The notes below the pieces were generated by a model. That model was not told the origin of the DNA and searched no databases. It saw only the letters and a list, made by a program, of their open reading frames with translations. Below are positions 12,317 through 23,315 of a DNA stretch of 64,000 nt, piece after piece. This stretch comes from Timema cristinae (taxonomy: Eukaryota > Arthropoda > Insecta > Phasmatodea > Timematidae). Within the stretch, counting starts at the first letter, position 1; each line of letters opens with the position of its first letter. The DNA lies in the NCBI GenBank assembly GCA_039000515.1, contig JBCFYV010000024.1:13492802-13556801 (forward strand). Direction: 5' to 3'. Both the position numbers and the translations under genes were made by a program.

Positions 12317-15300
12317 GGCACATTCAAGAAGAACCCACACAGTTCAAAACAAATTTTACTTTCATAATTCTAAATAAGAATTCATTTATCAAATATTTAA
12401 TTTAATTAAAATCACTAAAAATAAAACAAATCAGAAATTTCTAATAGATACTAAAATCAACTGTATGTGTATCATGTTATATAACGCAATGTTAATTCAG
12501 TAACACGTTCATAATTTAAATTTGGAGTATAGGGGACACTAAATAAAATATTCGTTATAAGGTGAGCCTCTGGAGGCTAGAAAGGCTTTTCCAAAAACAC
12601 TTTAGCATTTGTGGGAGTATTTAACAAATACAGTATTTATTCTATGTTTACTAAACAATAAGAAAATAACTAAAACCTTCTTTCCTATCTTCATCACGAA
12701 CTGGAAAATTAAACATTGATAATTGGTTTCCAGTGTTAGAACGTGTCTTCCCTTACTAGTCATTTGGTTCTTCAAACTAGAATCCATCCTTTACCAGACA
12801 CAGTACCTACTGAATAGATGGTAGTATTTCTTTTTCTCTCTAGTATTTATTGGTAATGTTGCTGTTCGGTGTGGCGGGTCATTGATCCTGGTCGGGGGGA
12901 AGGGGGGAGGACAGGAGGCACTACTGAGTGACATTGTAAGCACTTCTTCCTCGCCCTTGCAAGTCTCCTTTTGGGGCAGGTTTATTATCATTTACAATGG
13001 TGATGGGTCATTTACAACGTTGCCAGTTCCTCTAAGAAAACCCACACACTACATCGGAAACTAAGTCTTATAATGAATGGTTTTGTGGCGCGAAAATGCG
13101 AGTCTAAAATTGAAAGTACGTTTGTTAGCGCTCCTCTGCGGCGACTCGACAGAACTACAGTTTTCATTGTTCTAAATTGGACTGAGTTTTGCCCTATCCT
13201 TGGTTCCCTCTAGTGTTATTCCTTTCTCTATGACCATACTTTCTCTCTTGAAATTCCTTTGTTACATACAACAAAACAGAAAAGTCTCTTCTTTTTTTTA
13301 ACAGTGTCACACTAAAATAATTTTTTTTCTTTATTATTGTTTTTTTTAAATCCAATAGCATTATTCAGAAAATCTTAGTTCTAAAATATTACCCAAAATT
13401 ACATTTTATTTACTTAATACAATATATTTGACATATTTAATGTAATATGTTATACAATGTAGATAACACTTAATTTAATTGTTTTAATACAATGCCATTA
13501 TATTAAACATTTTATTAATACACAACATTTTAAATTATCTCAATATTCATTGATCGATCCTCCTTAATATCATGGTTATTATCCATTGTTATTTAACAAT
13601 GTTTTAATCAAATCAATTTGATTTTAATTAAGTTAACTATTTTTTATTTTTTAATAGGACTTTAATTAAATCAGCCTTTGCTCCAGCTATTTTTTATTTT
13701 ATTTTATAGGCCCAAGACAAAATATTTGACATTCTCCTTTACTTCACCGTTGAATACTTTTATCTAGTTTTGTTATTAACTATATTGTTTTAATTTGTTT
13801 ACGAAACACACCAGAAAATCTCATCAGACAACTTTAATTCCTTCCCTGGTATAGGTTTAAACAAAATGAATTACGTCGACTATTATCTTACCTTTCTTCA
13901 ATAGATTTTATCGGGCAATTCCTCCATATATATCTATATTTATTTTGAACGACTTAACTCACCTTAAGGTATATTGGATCAACGACGGAGCTCACCTTAT
14001 TTGGTGCAATTAGGATCAACGACGAATTCTTCACCTTCAACTGGTGTTATCTTCCACGAAGACTAGATATTAAACCTACGACTATAATTCATATCATTGC
14101 ATAACTACCTATCCATACCAAGCGAATTTAAAACATACCCTCCTTTTCTTTAGACACCTTGCATTTATGATGGTACTTTACCATGAACGATCATTACTGG
14201 GTGTCGTAAACAAATATATTTAATTCATATCGATCATTTAGATCGGTCAAACAATTTTTTTTTTTAACTCTGTATCAAAGATTCTTAATACTCGTTCATT
14301 TCTTTGGCCTATAAAATTTCTTACAAACTTCAACATTTTTATTGTTTTGTAATAGGTTCATACCTTGACCCTTGTTTGATAATGCATTTAAATTCTATCT
14401 TTAAAATTTCCCGACTGTTACTGATGAATCGATATTTTAAATATTATTACTTTTAAGGTACTTTTAATGAATTACATACACTACATTTCTATGATAAGTC
14501 CTTGATAAATTATTATTATTTATCTAAACACAGCTTGTATAATAAAGATAACACACTTAATATAATAACATTGAAATGCTTCCTTGTTTAATACATTATT
14601 AATACAACACAAATAATTCCATTTTAATCATTCTTGCTTAACACATGTGTAGTACAACACATAATTCAATATTAATCATCTTTTCTTAATATAATATACA
14701 GAATACATAGAATTTAATATTCATAGAACCTTGAACTAATTTATTTATTATCCTTATCTCATTAAAATTATACTTAAAATTTTTTACAAAATTTATGACA
14801 TAATTTAAGACATGTACACAGAAAAAACTATTTTCTATTACAATATAGTAAGAGAAAGAGATATGTGAGAGAGGGAAAAAAAAAGTTTATTTTTGTCACT
14901 TTCATGTAGAAAAATGCTACCTGCCTTACTGGCTATTATAGTTGTTTACTTTAAACATTTCTTTGTCAAAGAAATCCTTTTCTCTGAGAATTGAATATGA
15001 TGGACAAGGGTTACTCTCCATCTCTTTTTTCTTTTTCTGCTTTGTAACAATACATTTTCTTAGGAAATATTCGTCGTATTTTTTAGTAACTACTAACGTT
15101 GATATACATTCAACGCTACAAATCTGCGTAGGATTTCTAGTAACTACAAACCTAAGTCGCATTTAGTTACAAAGTAAATGCATTTCTTCTTTGTGTACAG
15201 ACCTAGGGTTCAATTCTGAACACCTATTACATATTAAAATTATATGATATGAAATTCTCTTTATTTTGACATAACAATGAAATTTGCCAGGCGATTGTGG

Positions 15301-15461
15301 AATCAATGGACAACATTAATATATATATTAATATTGATTGGCTCGTCTAGCGTCTAAACATAGCCTAACCCCCCTATTTTTTTTTTACAAATATTTTTTT
15401 TGACAGTCTTCTAAAGTATCGGCTCTTTCTCTAACTTGAGTGGATGTCATTGTCGGGCAAC
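12317..15461. other. AT-rich non-coding interior of LTR element
   Basis: This is where protease and pol would normally follow gag on the minus strand. No reverse transcriptase, RNase H or integrase motif can be read in any frame. About 12830-13070 is GC-richer, with short frames on both strands that look non-coding. About 13940-14060 repeats ggatcaacgacg twice, and 14560-14700 repeats a pattern of tacaacacaxataattc and ttaatcatcttt, hinting at old internal tandem structure. Confidence 0.5.
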
Positions 15462-17465
15462 TCAATGACTTGTCTGACCATTTTTTTGTAAGTTTTGTCC
15501 CGGTTCTTCATGAACAATGACATGGGTTTTTAGTGGGTGTGGTTCTATTTTTTCAAGGTCTGTGTCCATCAGCTGATTTCTTTGTTGACTAACGTTACCC
15601 TTGTGTTCTTTTCTTTGGATTAAGTTTATTCTATCCCCTGGTGGTCTAGAAAAATCTCCCTTGTAATTAGGATTAGAATAATTTCCCTTTTGATTAGGAT
15701 TAGTGTAATTAGGATTAAAATTGTTTCCCTGATTATTGGAATTTTCCCAAGTTCGATTTCTCAACTCCTGGTTCGATCTCTGGATAGGTCGTGCTTGGTT
15801 ATGTCTACCCTCCCTATTTAAATGGTTTCCTCCATTTTGAAATGAGCTATCTTGCATGTGTGGTTTTGACCTTTCTCTCCTAGAGCGCTCGTCAAATATT
15901 TCAAGAATTTCTCTCATTTCAACGCTAGTTTTTACTCTAGCAGCTATAAGAGCATCTTGTATTTCACGTGGGAAGTGATGCAATAACTGATTTACTAATC
16001 TTTCCTCGTCAATAGGGATGTCCAAATTCCCTGCCTGCATGGCATATCTATTGTAATAGTCACACATAGGCCCTCGATGTGGATCATACCGGCCTGTAAA
16101 AATATCATTTACTAATTTGTCCTGCTTATACACGGACCAAAATCTTTTACGAAAAGGTATCTTTATTGCTTCATATGATGTATATTCAGCCTCGTGATTA
16201 TTCAGCCACACTTCAGCGCCACCTACTAACTTTGAATTAAAAAATGCTATTTTTTGTGCTTCGGTGAGTTTACTATTTTCAAAAAGTCTATCCATCTTTT
16301 TCAAAAATTGTACATCATGCACCCTATCATTATTTCCACTGAAGGTGGGTACAGATTCCATTAATTGATTCTGTATGCCTGTACTGGGTAATACTAAGGC
16401 ACCAGTGGTAATTAGCGTCCCTTTTTCTACTACCTCGTCATATTTTGACTTAGCCTGTTCTAATTGTTGTCGCATTTGTTTGACTGTTTGTGACGTCTTG
16501 TCCACAGTCTCAGTCAGGTTGTCCTTAAATTTGTCCAATTGGTGGTCAACTATTTCCTTTATGTACACATCTGGTACAGTGTGTCCATCAAAGAGGTCAT
16601 TTTGGAATTTAAGGTTATCACTATATATTTGTTGCTCTTTTTCAACAGTCGCAAACCGTTCTGTTAAATTTTGTACCCGTTCTAGAATTTCATTTTTATT
16701 TTTTTCGCAACTTTCCTGAGTAGTTTTTACCTTAGAATTTAAAGAATCCTGTCTAAACTTAAAGTTTTCCTTTTCATTTTTGAGTTCTTTTATCTGCTCA
16801 TTCGTCTGCTTTTCTGACTTACTACAGTCTTCCCTAAGCGTCTGTAGTTCGTCCCTTACCTGCATTTGGTCACTTTTAGTCTGTTGTTGTACTTTTTGTA
16901 ATTTTGTGTCAAAGTCGTTTTGTACTTCTTGAAATTTACTCTGTAATTCTTGTTCTAACCTGTTGAATTGTTCATTTACGTCCTTAAATTTTTCATCAAA
17001 CTTAATGTTTAGTTTCTGATTATTTTCTCGTAGTTCCTGGCTAGTTTTTTGTAGCTCCTGACTAGTTTCGTCGAACCTTTCATCTATTTTCTGACTCAAC
17101 TTTTCACTACTCTCTTTCATTTGCTGATTTAACATTTCACTCTTTTCACTACTCTCTCTCATTCGCTGATTTAACATTTCACTCTTTTCACTACTCTCTC
17201 TCATTTGCTGCACTAACTGCATTAATATTACATTGAGGTCATTTGCTGAGGTGGTTTGTTGAGCTATACCTTCTACCTTTGAAACATTCTCCACCCCCCT
17301 TAAGTCTTCTTCTTTATGAGCTATTGGTTCAACTACCTTCTTAATTTGTTGTTCACTTTGTTCCTGATCAGATAGTTCTAAACAAGAATGTTCTTTTACT
17401 ATTGGTTGGGAATATTGTGCTAGGGGAAGGTTATCTTCACTGCTACTACTGTCTGTCTCTTCCAT
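15462..17465 (-). CDS. gag: Retrotransposon Gag polyprotein, 667 aa
   Basis: An uninterrupted frame; the first ATG is at 17465-17463 (start of MEETDSSSSEDN), although the open frame extends 20 codons further upstream without ATG. Residues about 80-350 are a long acidic/basic coiled coil rich in Q, E and K. It contains two exact copies of MRESSEKSEMLNQ and a third partial one. Residues about 370-530 form the retrotransposon gag core (PTFSGNNDRVHDVQFLKKM, KLVGGAEVW, PFRKRFW, MCDYYNRYAMQAG, LLHHFPREIQDALI), as in Ty3/gypsy capsid proteins. The C-terminal 130 residues are N/Q/P-rich with repeated NPNY motifs and basic patches. No CCHC zinc knuckle is present, so RNA binding probably relies on basic residues. 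It would form the particle that packages the element RNA. No pol follows it. The clean frame suggests recent function. Confidence 0.9.
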   Translation of the reverse strand: MEETDSSSSEDNLPLAQYSQPIVKEHSCLELSDQEQSEQQIKKVVEPIAHKEEDLRGVENVSKVEGIAQQTTSANDLNVILMQLVQQMRESSEKSEMLNQRMRESSEKSEMLNQQMKESSEKLSQKIDERFDETSQELQKTSQELRENNQKLNIKFDEKFKDVNEQFNRLEQELQSKFQEVQNDFDTKLQKVQQQTKSDQMQVRDELQTLREDCSKSEKQTNEQIKELKNEKENFKFRQDSLNSKVKTTQESCEKNKNEILERVQNLTERFATVEKEQQIYSDNLKFQNDLFDGHTVPDVYIKEIVDHQLDKFKDNLTETVDKTSQTVKQMRQQLEQAKSKYDEVVEKGTLITTGALVLPSTGIQNQLMESVPTFSGNNDRVHDVQFLKKMDRLFENSKLTEAQKIAFFNSKLVGGAEVWLNNHEAEYTSYEAIKIPFRKRFWSVYKQDKLVNDIFTGRYDPHRGPMCDYYNRYAMQAGNLDIPIDEERLVNQLLHHFPREIQDALIAARVKTSVEMREILEIFDERSRRERSKPHMQDSSFQNGGNHLNREGRHNQARPIQRSNQELRNRTWENSNNQGNNFNPNYTNPNQKGNYSNPNYKGDFSRPPGDRINLIQRKEHKGNVSQQRNQLMDTDLEKIEPHPLKTHVIVHEEPGQNLQKNGQTSH

Positions 17466-17552
17466 ATTTAATGCAATTTTTGTTGTTGTTGATGACTTAC
17501 GTAAGATTCTCCTTGCGTACCTCACCTGTAGTCTAGAAGCATTGACCTTCTT

Positions 17553-17670
17553 GTGAAGCTACCTGATTTAGAAGTTCTCCCTTTGAAGTCACCTGGTTTG
17601 GATCTTCTTCTTCCGACGTCGCCTGCTTTGGAACTTCTTCTTCTTAAGTCACCTGGTTTTGTTGTTTTTT
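17553..17670 (-). repeat. Short tandem repeat in gag 5' leader
   Basis: Nearly four units of about 30 bp, each with tcacctggtttggatcttct-like sequence on the plus strand (gtcacctgg / gtcgcctgc variants), lie between the primer site and the gag ATG. On the minus strand they are purine-rich leader RNA. They may be structural or packaging sequence, but that is inference. Confidence 0.6.
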
Positions 17671-17790
17671 TTGTTTTTAAAGTACTTAAGCTGTTTGTGG
17701 CACTTTCACTGTTCTTTGAGCACTCACTTTCACTTTCTTGGGTTGTGAACTGAATTTATGTATATATTTTTTTTTTAACTCAGCTTATCA

Positions 17791-17812
17791 GGCCCTCCAC
17801 GTTGGGAAGCCA
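17791..17812 (-). other. Primer binding site, tRNA-Lys-like
   Basis: On the minus strand the sequence TGGCTTCCCAACGTGGAGGG lies 4 bp inside the 5' LTR. It begins with TGG, complement of the CCA end of a tRNA, and contains CCCAACGTGG, the core complementary to the 3' arm of tRNA-Lys(CUU). It differs from the perfect complement at a few positions, so the primer identity is likely but not certain. Confidence 0.75.
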
Positions 17813-17816
17813 TTAT

Positions 17817-18341
17817 TGTAATAAATAAAACGCTAGCCTGATAAGAAATGTCTATACGCCATCGTAAGGGTAATATTATTTTAATAATTAATTATATTAT
17901 TTTATAAATTAAAAGTTCTGGTGTTTTTTATAGTCTTTTATTTTAATTTTAAATGAATTAACTGTTTACTTTTAGCTAGATATCACACGCATTTTATATT
18001 TTGATAAAAGCCCGACTATTGCGTTAAATGAATCTTAGCTATACATGTTCTTGTCGAGAAGGAAGGATCACCAGCAGTGAGGAGATGTGCGCATTTGAAG
18101 GGGTATATCAAGGGACATTTCCTTCTTGAAGCTTCCTAGAAGAAAAGGGGTGAGGTCATCCAGGTGCGTCTCTTTCCACGGAAAGTGCGTTGTCTTTTTA
18201 AATAGAGACGTAGAAGGATTTCACCACACCTTACAACTCGACAGTTCTACACAAATAAATCTTACAGCCCGCTCGAATATTAAATATAGTAATTTTGAAT
18301 ATAGATTTGAATAATAACATGTATAATTTCATATCATTACA
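17817..18341 (-). repeat. 5' LTR of the 13 kb retrotransposon (525 bp)
   Basis: This is the partner of 5324-5854. On the minus strand it runs from TGTAATGATATG at 18341 to TTATTTATTACA at 17817. It should contain the promoter and the polyadenylation region, but I cannot place TATA or start site with confidence. AAGT follows at 18342-18345. Confidence 0.9.
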
Positions 18342-18593
18342 AAGTCTTAAGTTCAAAGACCAATTTTGGTGTTTGTTTTTTTCGAGGGTTACACCGTTAG
18401 AATTACATTTTTCCTTGGACATTGTAGTGTTTAGGTTCACTAAAACCCAAGTTGATGATTCATGATAAACAAAATTTTTGACATATGGGCCTTATTGAAA
18501 TGTGTGTGTATTAGAAAAAAATATTTAGGATAATTGTAGTCGGGGGTTCATTATAATTGAGTACACAAATAGAGAATTGAATAATGGATTACT

Positions 18594-18880
18594 ATTATTA
18601 TTAGCACCGCGTCTTACTACCCGTTCGGGTTATACACACTTACGCTACTGTGTAATGGTAGGGTGATTGTGAGATGAAATGGAGGACCTACAGTTTAACG
18701 TGGAATTCGAACCACAGTGGAGGCCTGGCATTCCACACATTCATGAGTTGTGATTAATACACGTCTTGTCAGAGGGGAAGGAAGGGTTTGGCAATCAGAT
18801 AAATCTGTGCGGGACCGAGGATTGAACTCCGGACCCCCAGCACAGAATTCTGACATCTTACCCCTAGACCACCAGGTCAA
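18594..18880 (-). mobile_element. Full-length SINE-A with 10-bp target duplication
   Basis: The head is at 18880 (tgacctggtggtctaggggt on the minus strand) and a short AAT tail at 18594-18602. ttgaataatg occurs at 18577-18586 and 18883-18892. It carries the variant with gtgtattaatcacaactcat between the tRNA-like part and the body, as do the copies at 441, 12019 and 32554, so at least two subfamilies exist. Confidence 0.9.
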
Positions 18881-18889
18881 CCTTGAATA

Positions 18890-19110
18890 ATGTATCTATA
18901 ATAGTAAAAGAAAATAACCCCTAAGGGAAGCACACCCTTCTACGCAAGCCTATTCCAAGCTTCAGTTGGCTATTTTTCTTGGTTATGCAGGTATCCGTGG
19001 CAGTAGTCACGCAATCTTAGGAGTAAGGCTAGAAATATATATAAGATCAAAAAGCGTCTGTGTCATATTCTAAAGTTTACATGAGTGAATATGTTTTATG
19101 GTTTTTGAGT
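18890..19110 (+). repeat. Dispersed repeat, copy 1 (second at 63388)
   Basis: Shared landmarks with 63388-63720 are atctataatan..aaagaaaataa, then ttcaagctt/ttcaagttt, then ccgtggcagtagtcacgca against ccgtggtagtagtcattca. The family is not recognised and no coding potential is seen. Confidence 0.45.
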
Positions 19111-19144
19111 AATCCACGTATATTACCGTGCAATTTAAGGTAGA

Positions 19145-19483
19145 GTGTAAGAGGACAGGAGAAAAGACCATTGTCTTTGTAGCTTTTATAGCAAAGCTTT
19201 TTTTTACCAAAATATAGAATTTAATTGTATACACAACATAATGCAATCAACAGTTGTTATATATTTGTCATGAACATAGCGGCAGTAGGTGAGAAACTTT
19301 TTAAATGACGATATTGTCATTACATTTTAGGACACTCTTTACATATATTCTAGAACTGTTGATCTCACCACGAGAAGAAAAGTAAACTATATTTCTATTG
19401 AAAAATTATTTTATTTATGTTACCAAAATGTTTTGCTAAAATACTTTTAATACACTGATCTTTCCTCGCATACCCTTTAACTC
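19145..19483. mobile_element. Foldback MITE (FB family), decayed
   Basis: It shares the central signature of the family: ttgttatatatttgtcatga, then ttaggacactctttacatat, then agaactgttgatctcaccac, then aagtaaactatatttctatt. The inverted arms are eroded and the outer ends (agtgtaagaggacaggag / ctttcctcgcataccctt) pair only partly. Confidence 0.55.
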
Positions 19484-19584
19484 TAGACATTAAACTCCAA
19501 ATATGTGTAAATATAATAAAGCCGAGATGCACACCCCAATATTTCTTCCGGTAAGTAAATCTATGACAAATGATAGTATTTTTT

Positions 19585-20070
<486 letters not shown>

Positions 20071-21541
20071 TTTTTTCTTGGTTTTAATGTTAATTGAAGT
20101 AGTGGTCAAGTGGTTGAAGGTGTTAGGCTCACAAAAGGGTTTAGGTCTACTATACATAAACGTTAAATTTCACCCTTTTACAAATGCACATAAGATAATA
20201 TTTTATTATTTCCTTATCTTCTCTGGAGGTAAAAACTGCCTTTAATGGGAGAATCTATATATTTGTCTAAATATTTAGAATGTAAAAGCAGGATTAAAAT
20301 CAAATTAAGATTTTGAACGTTACTTATATTTAGGTTTTATTATGTTAAGTAAATAAGATTTGCATTTTAATATGTATACAAAATAACCAACACAAAATAT
20401 AGATTATTTCCGGATTTTAGATTGAAATGTATTCTGTAACCACTAATTGGCGATCAAGTAATTACTTACTTACTTACTTGCTTACTTAAATGGTACGGCG
20501 CACCACACAGACTTTCACTTTTATCTTAAATTAGAGATATTTCACTAAAAACTCGTAAAATTTGTGAAACAAAATAATAGGTCTAAACATTGTTGTAGAA
20601 ATATTACACCAAGGACAATATATGCAATAATATACACTATGACATTAGGAACTAAGAACACTGTTACAGAATAAAATGAGAAGAGAGAAATATCTCTGTA
20701 CACCAAAGAATACAAGAATCAAATTAATTTTCATAGATATGAATTAAAAAGTTTATATATTTGCTTATAGATTAGAAACTATTGATTTTATACAAATATT
20801 TCAAATAAAATGTATTAATTTTGATTAGTTCTACAACTTTTCATTGGTAGGTTATACTATCGTATCTCTAATAGTTAGAGAGATATGATCAAAATTGGAA
20901 ATATCTGCTTATTTAAGCTAGGGTGTCCTTAAAAGTAATGTTTATGGAAAAATATAAAAATTACCATTTTATTTGTTGAGTTAAGCAATACCTGGATACA
21001 ATAATCATTAGAGTGGATTTAGAGAATTAGATTGGTTTTCTCTTTTTGCTTTTTAGTAATTCTAGGGCTACATATCTAATTTCAAAAATATTTCGGGGAG
21101 CCTTATGCAATCCCTGGATATAAAATTTCAGACCAATCATGGTCTTGGTTCTAGACCAAAGTACAGATATACAGGGACAGACAGATGGACGGAATTATGA
21201 AAACAACTTTTTTGGTTTCAGAAAGTCATGAAACGTCAACATTTATCAAAATCTCGACTTCGATATTTTGACTATGACAATAATTATCTCTCCGAGGGTT
21301 CGAGAGAAAGTAAGGATGCATTTAGACTCGCAGTAAATGTTGGTTCACCTTGGAGCATTGATCTCTTTTAGAATAAATAAAAGGTTTGTCATCAGCCTTC
21401 ATGAAGCTACACAAATCAACTAACATTAAATCAGGGATGTTTCTATTATTTTCTCTACACAATACAATAGTAAAAGTGTCATATATTTATATCTTGTAGT
21501 GGATTAACTTATAAATTTAAAAAGTATTAATTAATATATAA
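20071..21541. other. AT-rich DNA with a decayed dispersed repeat
   Basis: No gene. (ACTT)n lies at about 20459-20488. The part at about 21060-21310 (ccctggatataaaatttcag, cagatatacagggacagaca, aaacaacttttttggtttca) looks like a dispersed element remnant, but I have only one copy in this window. Confidence 0.4.
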
Positions 21542-21547
21542 TTTATT
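21542..21547 (-). promoter_or_regulatory. Polyadenylation signal AATAAA of the carboxylesterase remnant
   Basis: On the minus strand AATAAA follows the second stop codon of the last esterase exon by about 12 bp, inside GCACAAATAAATTATA. Its place directly after the coding end supports a real 3' end. Confidence 0.55.
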
Positions 21548-21559
21548 TGTGCAAGGTGC

Positions 21560-21717
21560 TCAAAACTTTCTCGGTCGATCAGTTGTCCACCTCGCTATAC
21601 AGGTGTCCCAGAATTATCTCCTTTCTGGATGTAGGTCCAACCGGCTCCGGACACTCAGATCAGTGTTGATGTCCAAGTAGGTTTGTTTAGACTCCTCAAC
21701 AGGGTCCCAGGTGAGTT
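21560..21717 (-). pseudogene. Carboxylesterase last exon with in-frame stop
   Basis: A splice acceptor (TTGTTAACAG) precedes the exon at 21717. After two bases of a split codon the frame reads LTWDPVEESKQTYLDINTDL, then SVRSRLDLHPERR, a TAA stop at 21616-21614, then FWDTCIARWTTDRPRKF and TGA at 21562-21560. The order TW-PV, YLDI, ER-FW is the C-terminal end of type-B carboxylesterases. The TAA stands where the residue before FW is expected, so it is a disabling mutation or a sequence error. Its split-codon phase does not fit the donor of the upstream exon at 23187, so intervening exons must have existed. Confidence 0.75.
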
Positions 21718-22226
21718 CTGTTAACAACACAATGCACTTTGTCAAATTTGAAACTCAAATGGTTTTTACCGTTTAGTACGTCATGTTTATAACCTTTTTA
21801 CCCTCTCCCCAGCTAAATATGGACAGACTGGGTGGTAGCCTCATTTATGTCCTTATAAACCTAATATCTGTTTGTTTATCATAGGCCCAATCTTATAATG
21901 TCACGTTCTATTCGTTATGGCTTAACATAAGGTTAAGTGATAACAACCACTACTTATGATTTTACAATGGTTGGTTAGCACTTATGTCCACGTAAAAGTG
22001 CTTGTAAAGTTAACGCGAGGTCTACCTTCCAGTTAGCAAACATGAGTACACATTAACAACGTTTAACATTTCGCCATATTGTTTTCAAGGTAATTGTTAT
22101 TAATTAAAGTGAGGTTACATTTATTTACATTATAAAATTGGTGATTTATTGTTTGCTTATGATGACTTTAAAATGAGTTACAAGCTCTAAGGATAGGACT
22201 GAAATATTAAATTAGTTTTAGTATTG

Positions 22227-22445
22227 CACAACGTCTTACTACTCATTCGGGATATACGCTAATGTATTAAGGATGAGACAGGGAGAATTTAGAGGAAGTG
22301 TATTCTCGTTTGCACGGAGTGGAAAACAGGTCTAGGATAAAACCACCTTCAGTACACCCGACCGGGATCAAAAACTATCTTCCCACCAGTCATAGGCAGT
22401 TTAGTCTATTGCGAGAGTAACAACGCCTTAGACCACGTGGCCACC
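22227..22445 (-). mobile_element. SINE-C copy, minus strand
   Basis: On the minus strand it starts ggtggccacgtggtctaagg with an A-box, continues with gatcccggtcgggtgtactg, ttttccactccgtgcaaacg and cttcctctaaatt, and ends cccgaatgagtagtaagacg. It lies between the two carboxylesterase exons. SINE-C is my label for copies with a ggccnc..gtctaaggcg head. Confidence 0.75.
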
Positions 22446-23186
22446 TAAACGGGAGATAGTGTTCTTCTTAACACGTTTTCATTATATTTTATTATATTAA
22501 TGCAATATATTAACTACTTTTGATTAAATTTTACGTATTTAATAATATTTTTTTATCAAAGAAATGTTCACCATTTAATATTGAATTACTTTTTTATAAT
22601 TGTTTGGTTGAAATGTATGAATGTGTGGTTGGCAAATATGTTTACTAACGAGTACATTCTTGTACGTACTGTGACTTAGCGAAGTTGGTCCATAGTGTGG
22701 CGAGTCTATGAACTATTGTCATCTCTGTAGGATTATTTTCAATTCTTGGTTGGCTACATTTGATGTAAATAAGTAGCCAAGGTCTAGATTATACTTAGTG
22801 CAAACACAATTTAAACTTAAATCCTATTAATAATTTAACTCATCAGCTGAGTGCTTTGGGGTACAAGTGAGATTGTATCCTTTTTGCCTCTGAAATAATA
22901 ACGGTTTTTGGATGTGGTTGAAACAATTTCTGCTAATTAATAGCACACGATGGGAATTTAGTCGTATCTCTTTGCCAAAAAATAGTTCGGCATATCTAGT
23001 TTGCATTTCTGCACGTATCTGCATATTTACAAAAATATCACTTGTATCTCTTTCCTTTTGACCCCTCATTTGAAAATTGGATGACTACTAAGAACTTCAG
23101 AAGACAATTTTATATCCGCCATTGCCAGTAGAATACCAAGAATGTTTAGTAGACAAATCCTGATGGCATGCACCTAAAAAACTGAC

Positions 23187-23315
23187 CTTGAATCTAAGCT
23201 CTCCAATAGGGGGTTGTGCATATGGTATGCCTTGGAAACCATAGAAGGTTACCCCTGATACAGTAGTGCCATCACCTCCTTGAATAAAACCCTGGGGCAA
23301 CTCGACTTTCAAATC
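23187..23315 (-). pseudogene. Carboxylesterase N-terminal exon fragment, 43 codons
   Basis: An acceptor (GTTTATTTAG) ends at 23316 and a donor (AAG then GTCAGT) follows at 23186. The exon reads DLKVELPQGFIQGGDGTTVS then GVTFYGFQGIPYAQPPIGEL then RFK. The block F-GIPYA-PP-GELRFK is the N-terminal signature of insect type-B carboxylesterases (alpha/beta hydrolase fold). The exon itself is intact and splice sites look usable. About 450 residues of catalytic core, including the GxSxG serine, are not found in the 1.5 kb between this exon and the last exon downstream, nor do I see a signal-peptide exon upstream. The locus is probably an internally deleted pseudogene; an assembly deletion is the alternative. 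Confidence 0.8.

Larger units (their letters stand above)
5324..18341 (-). mobile_element. 13 kb LTR retrotransposon, gag present, pol not found
   Basis: Two LTRs in the same orientation bound the element: 5324-5854 (3' LTR) and 17817-18341 (5' LTR). Both begin TGTAATAA and end ATTACA, a perfect inverted end. A tRNA-Lys-like primer binding site lies 4 bp inside the 5' LTR and a polypurine tract abuts the 3' LTR, so each LTR sits beside the signal expected for its side. AAGT flanks both outer ends. The interior (11.96 kb) carries one intact gag, but I find no protease, reverse transcriptase, RNase H or integrase motifs in any frame. It also holds a P-element transposase relic, a foldback MITE and SINEs. 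It resembles a large non-autonomous derivative that would need pol in trans, or an element whose pol was replaced by nested insertions and deletions. By eye the LTRs are about 97% identical outside one 8-bp indel, so the insertion is fairly recent. Confidence 0.85.

Noticed and set aside
12791..13064. Overlapping 60-66 codon frames on both strands
   Set aside because: No similarity to known proteins; caused by a local drop in A+T content.
16375..16719. 114-codon plus-strand frame
   Set aside because: Antisense shadow of the gag coding sequence.
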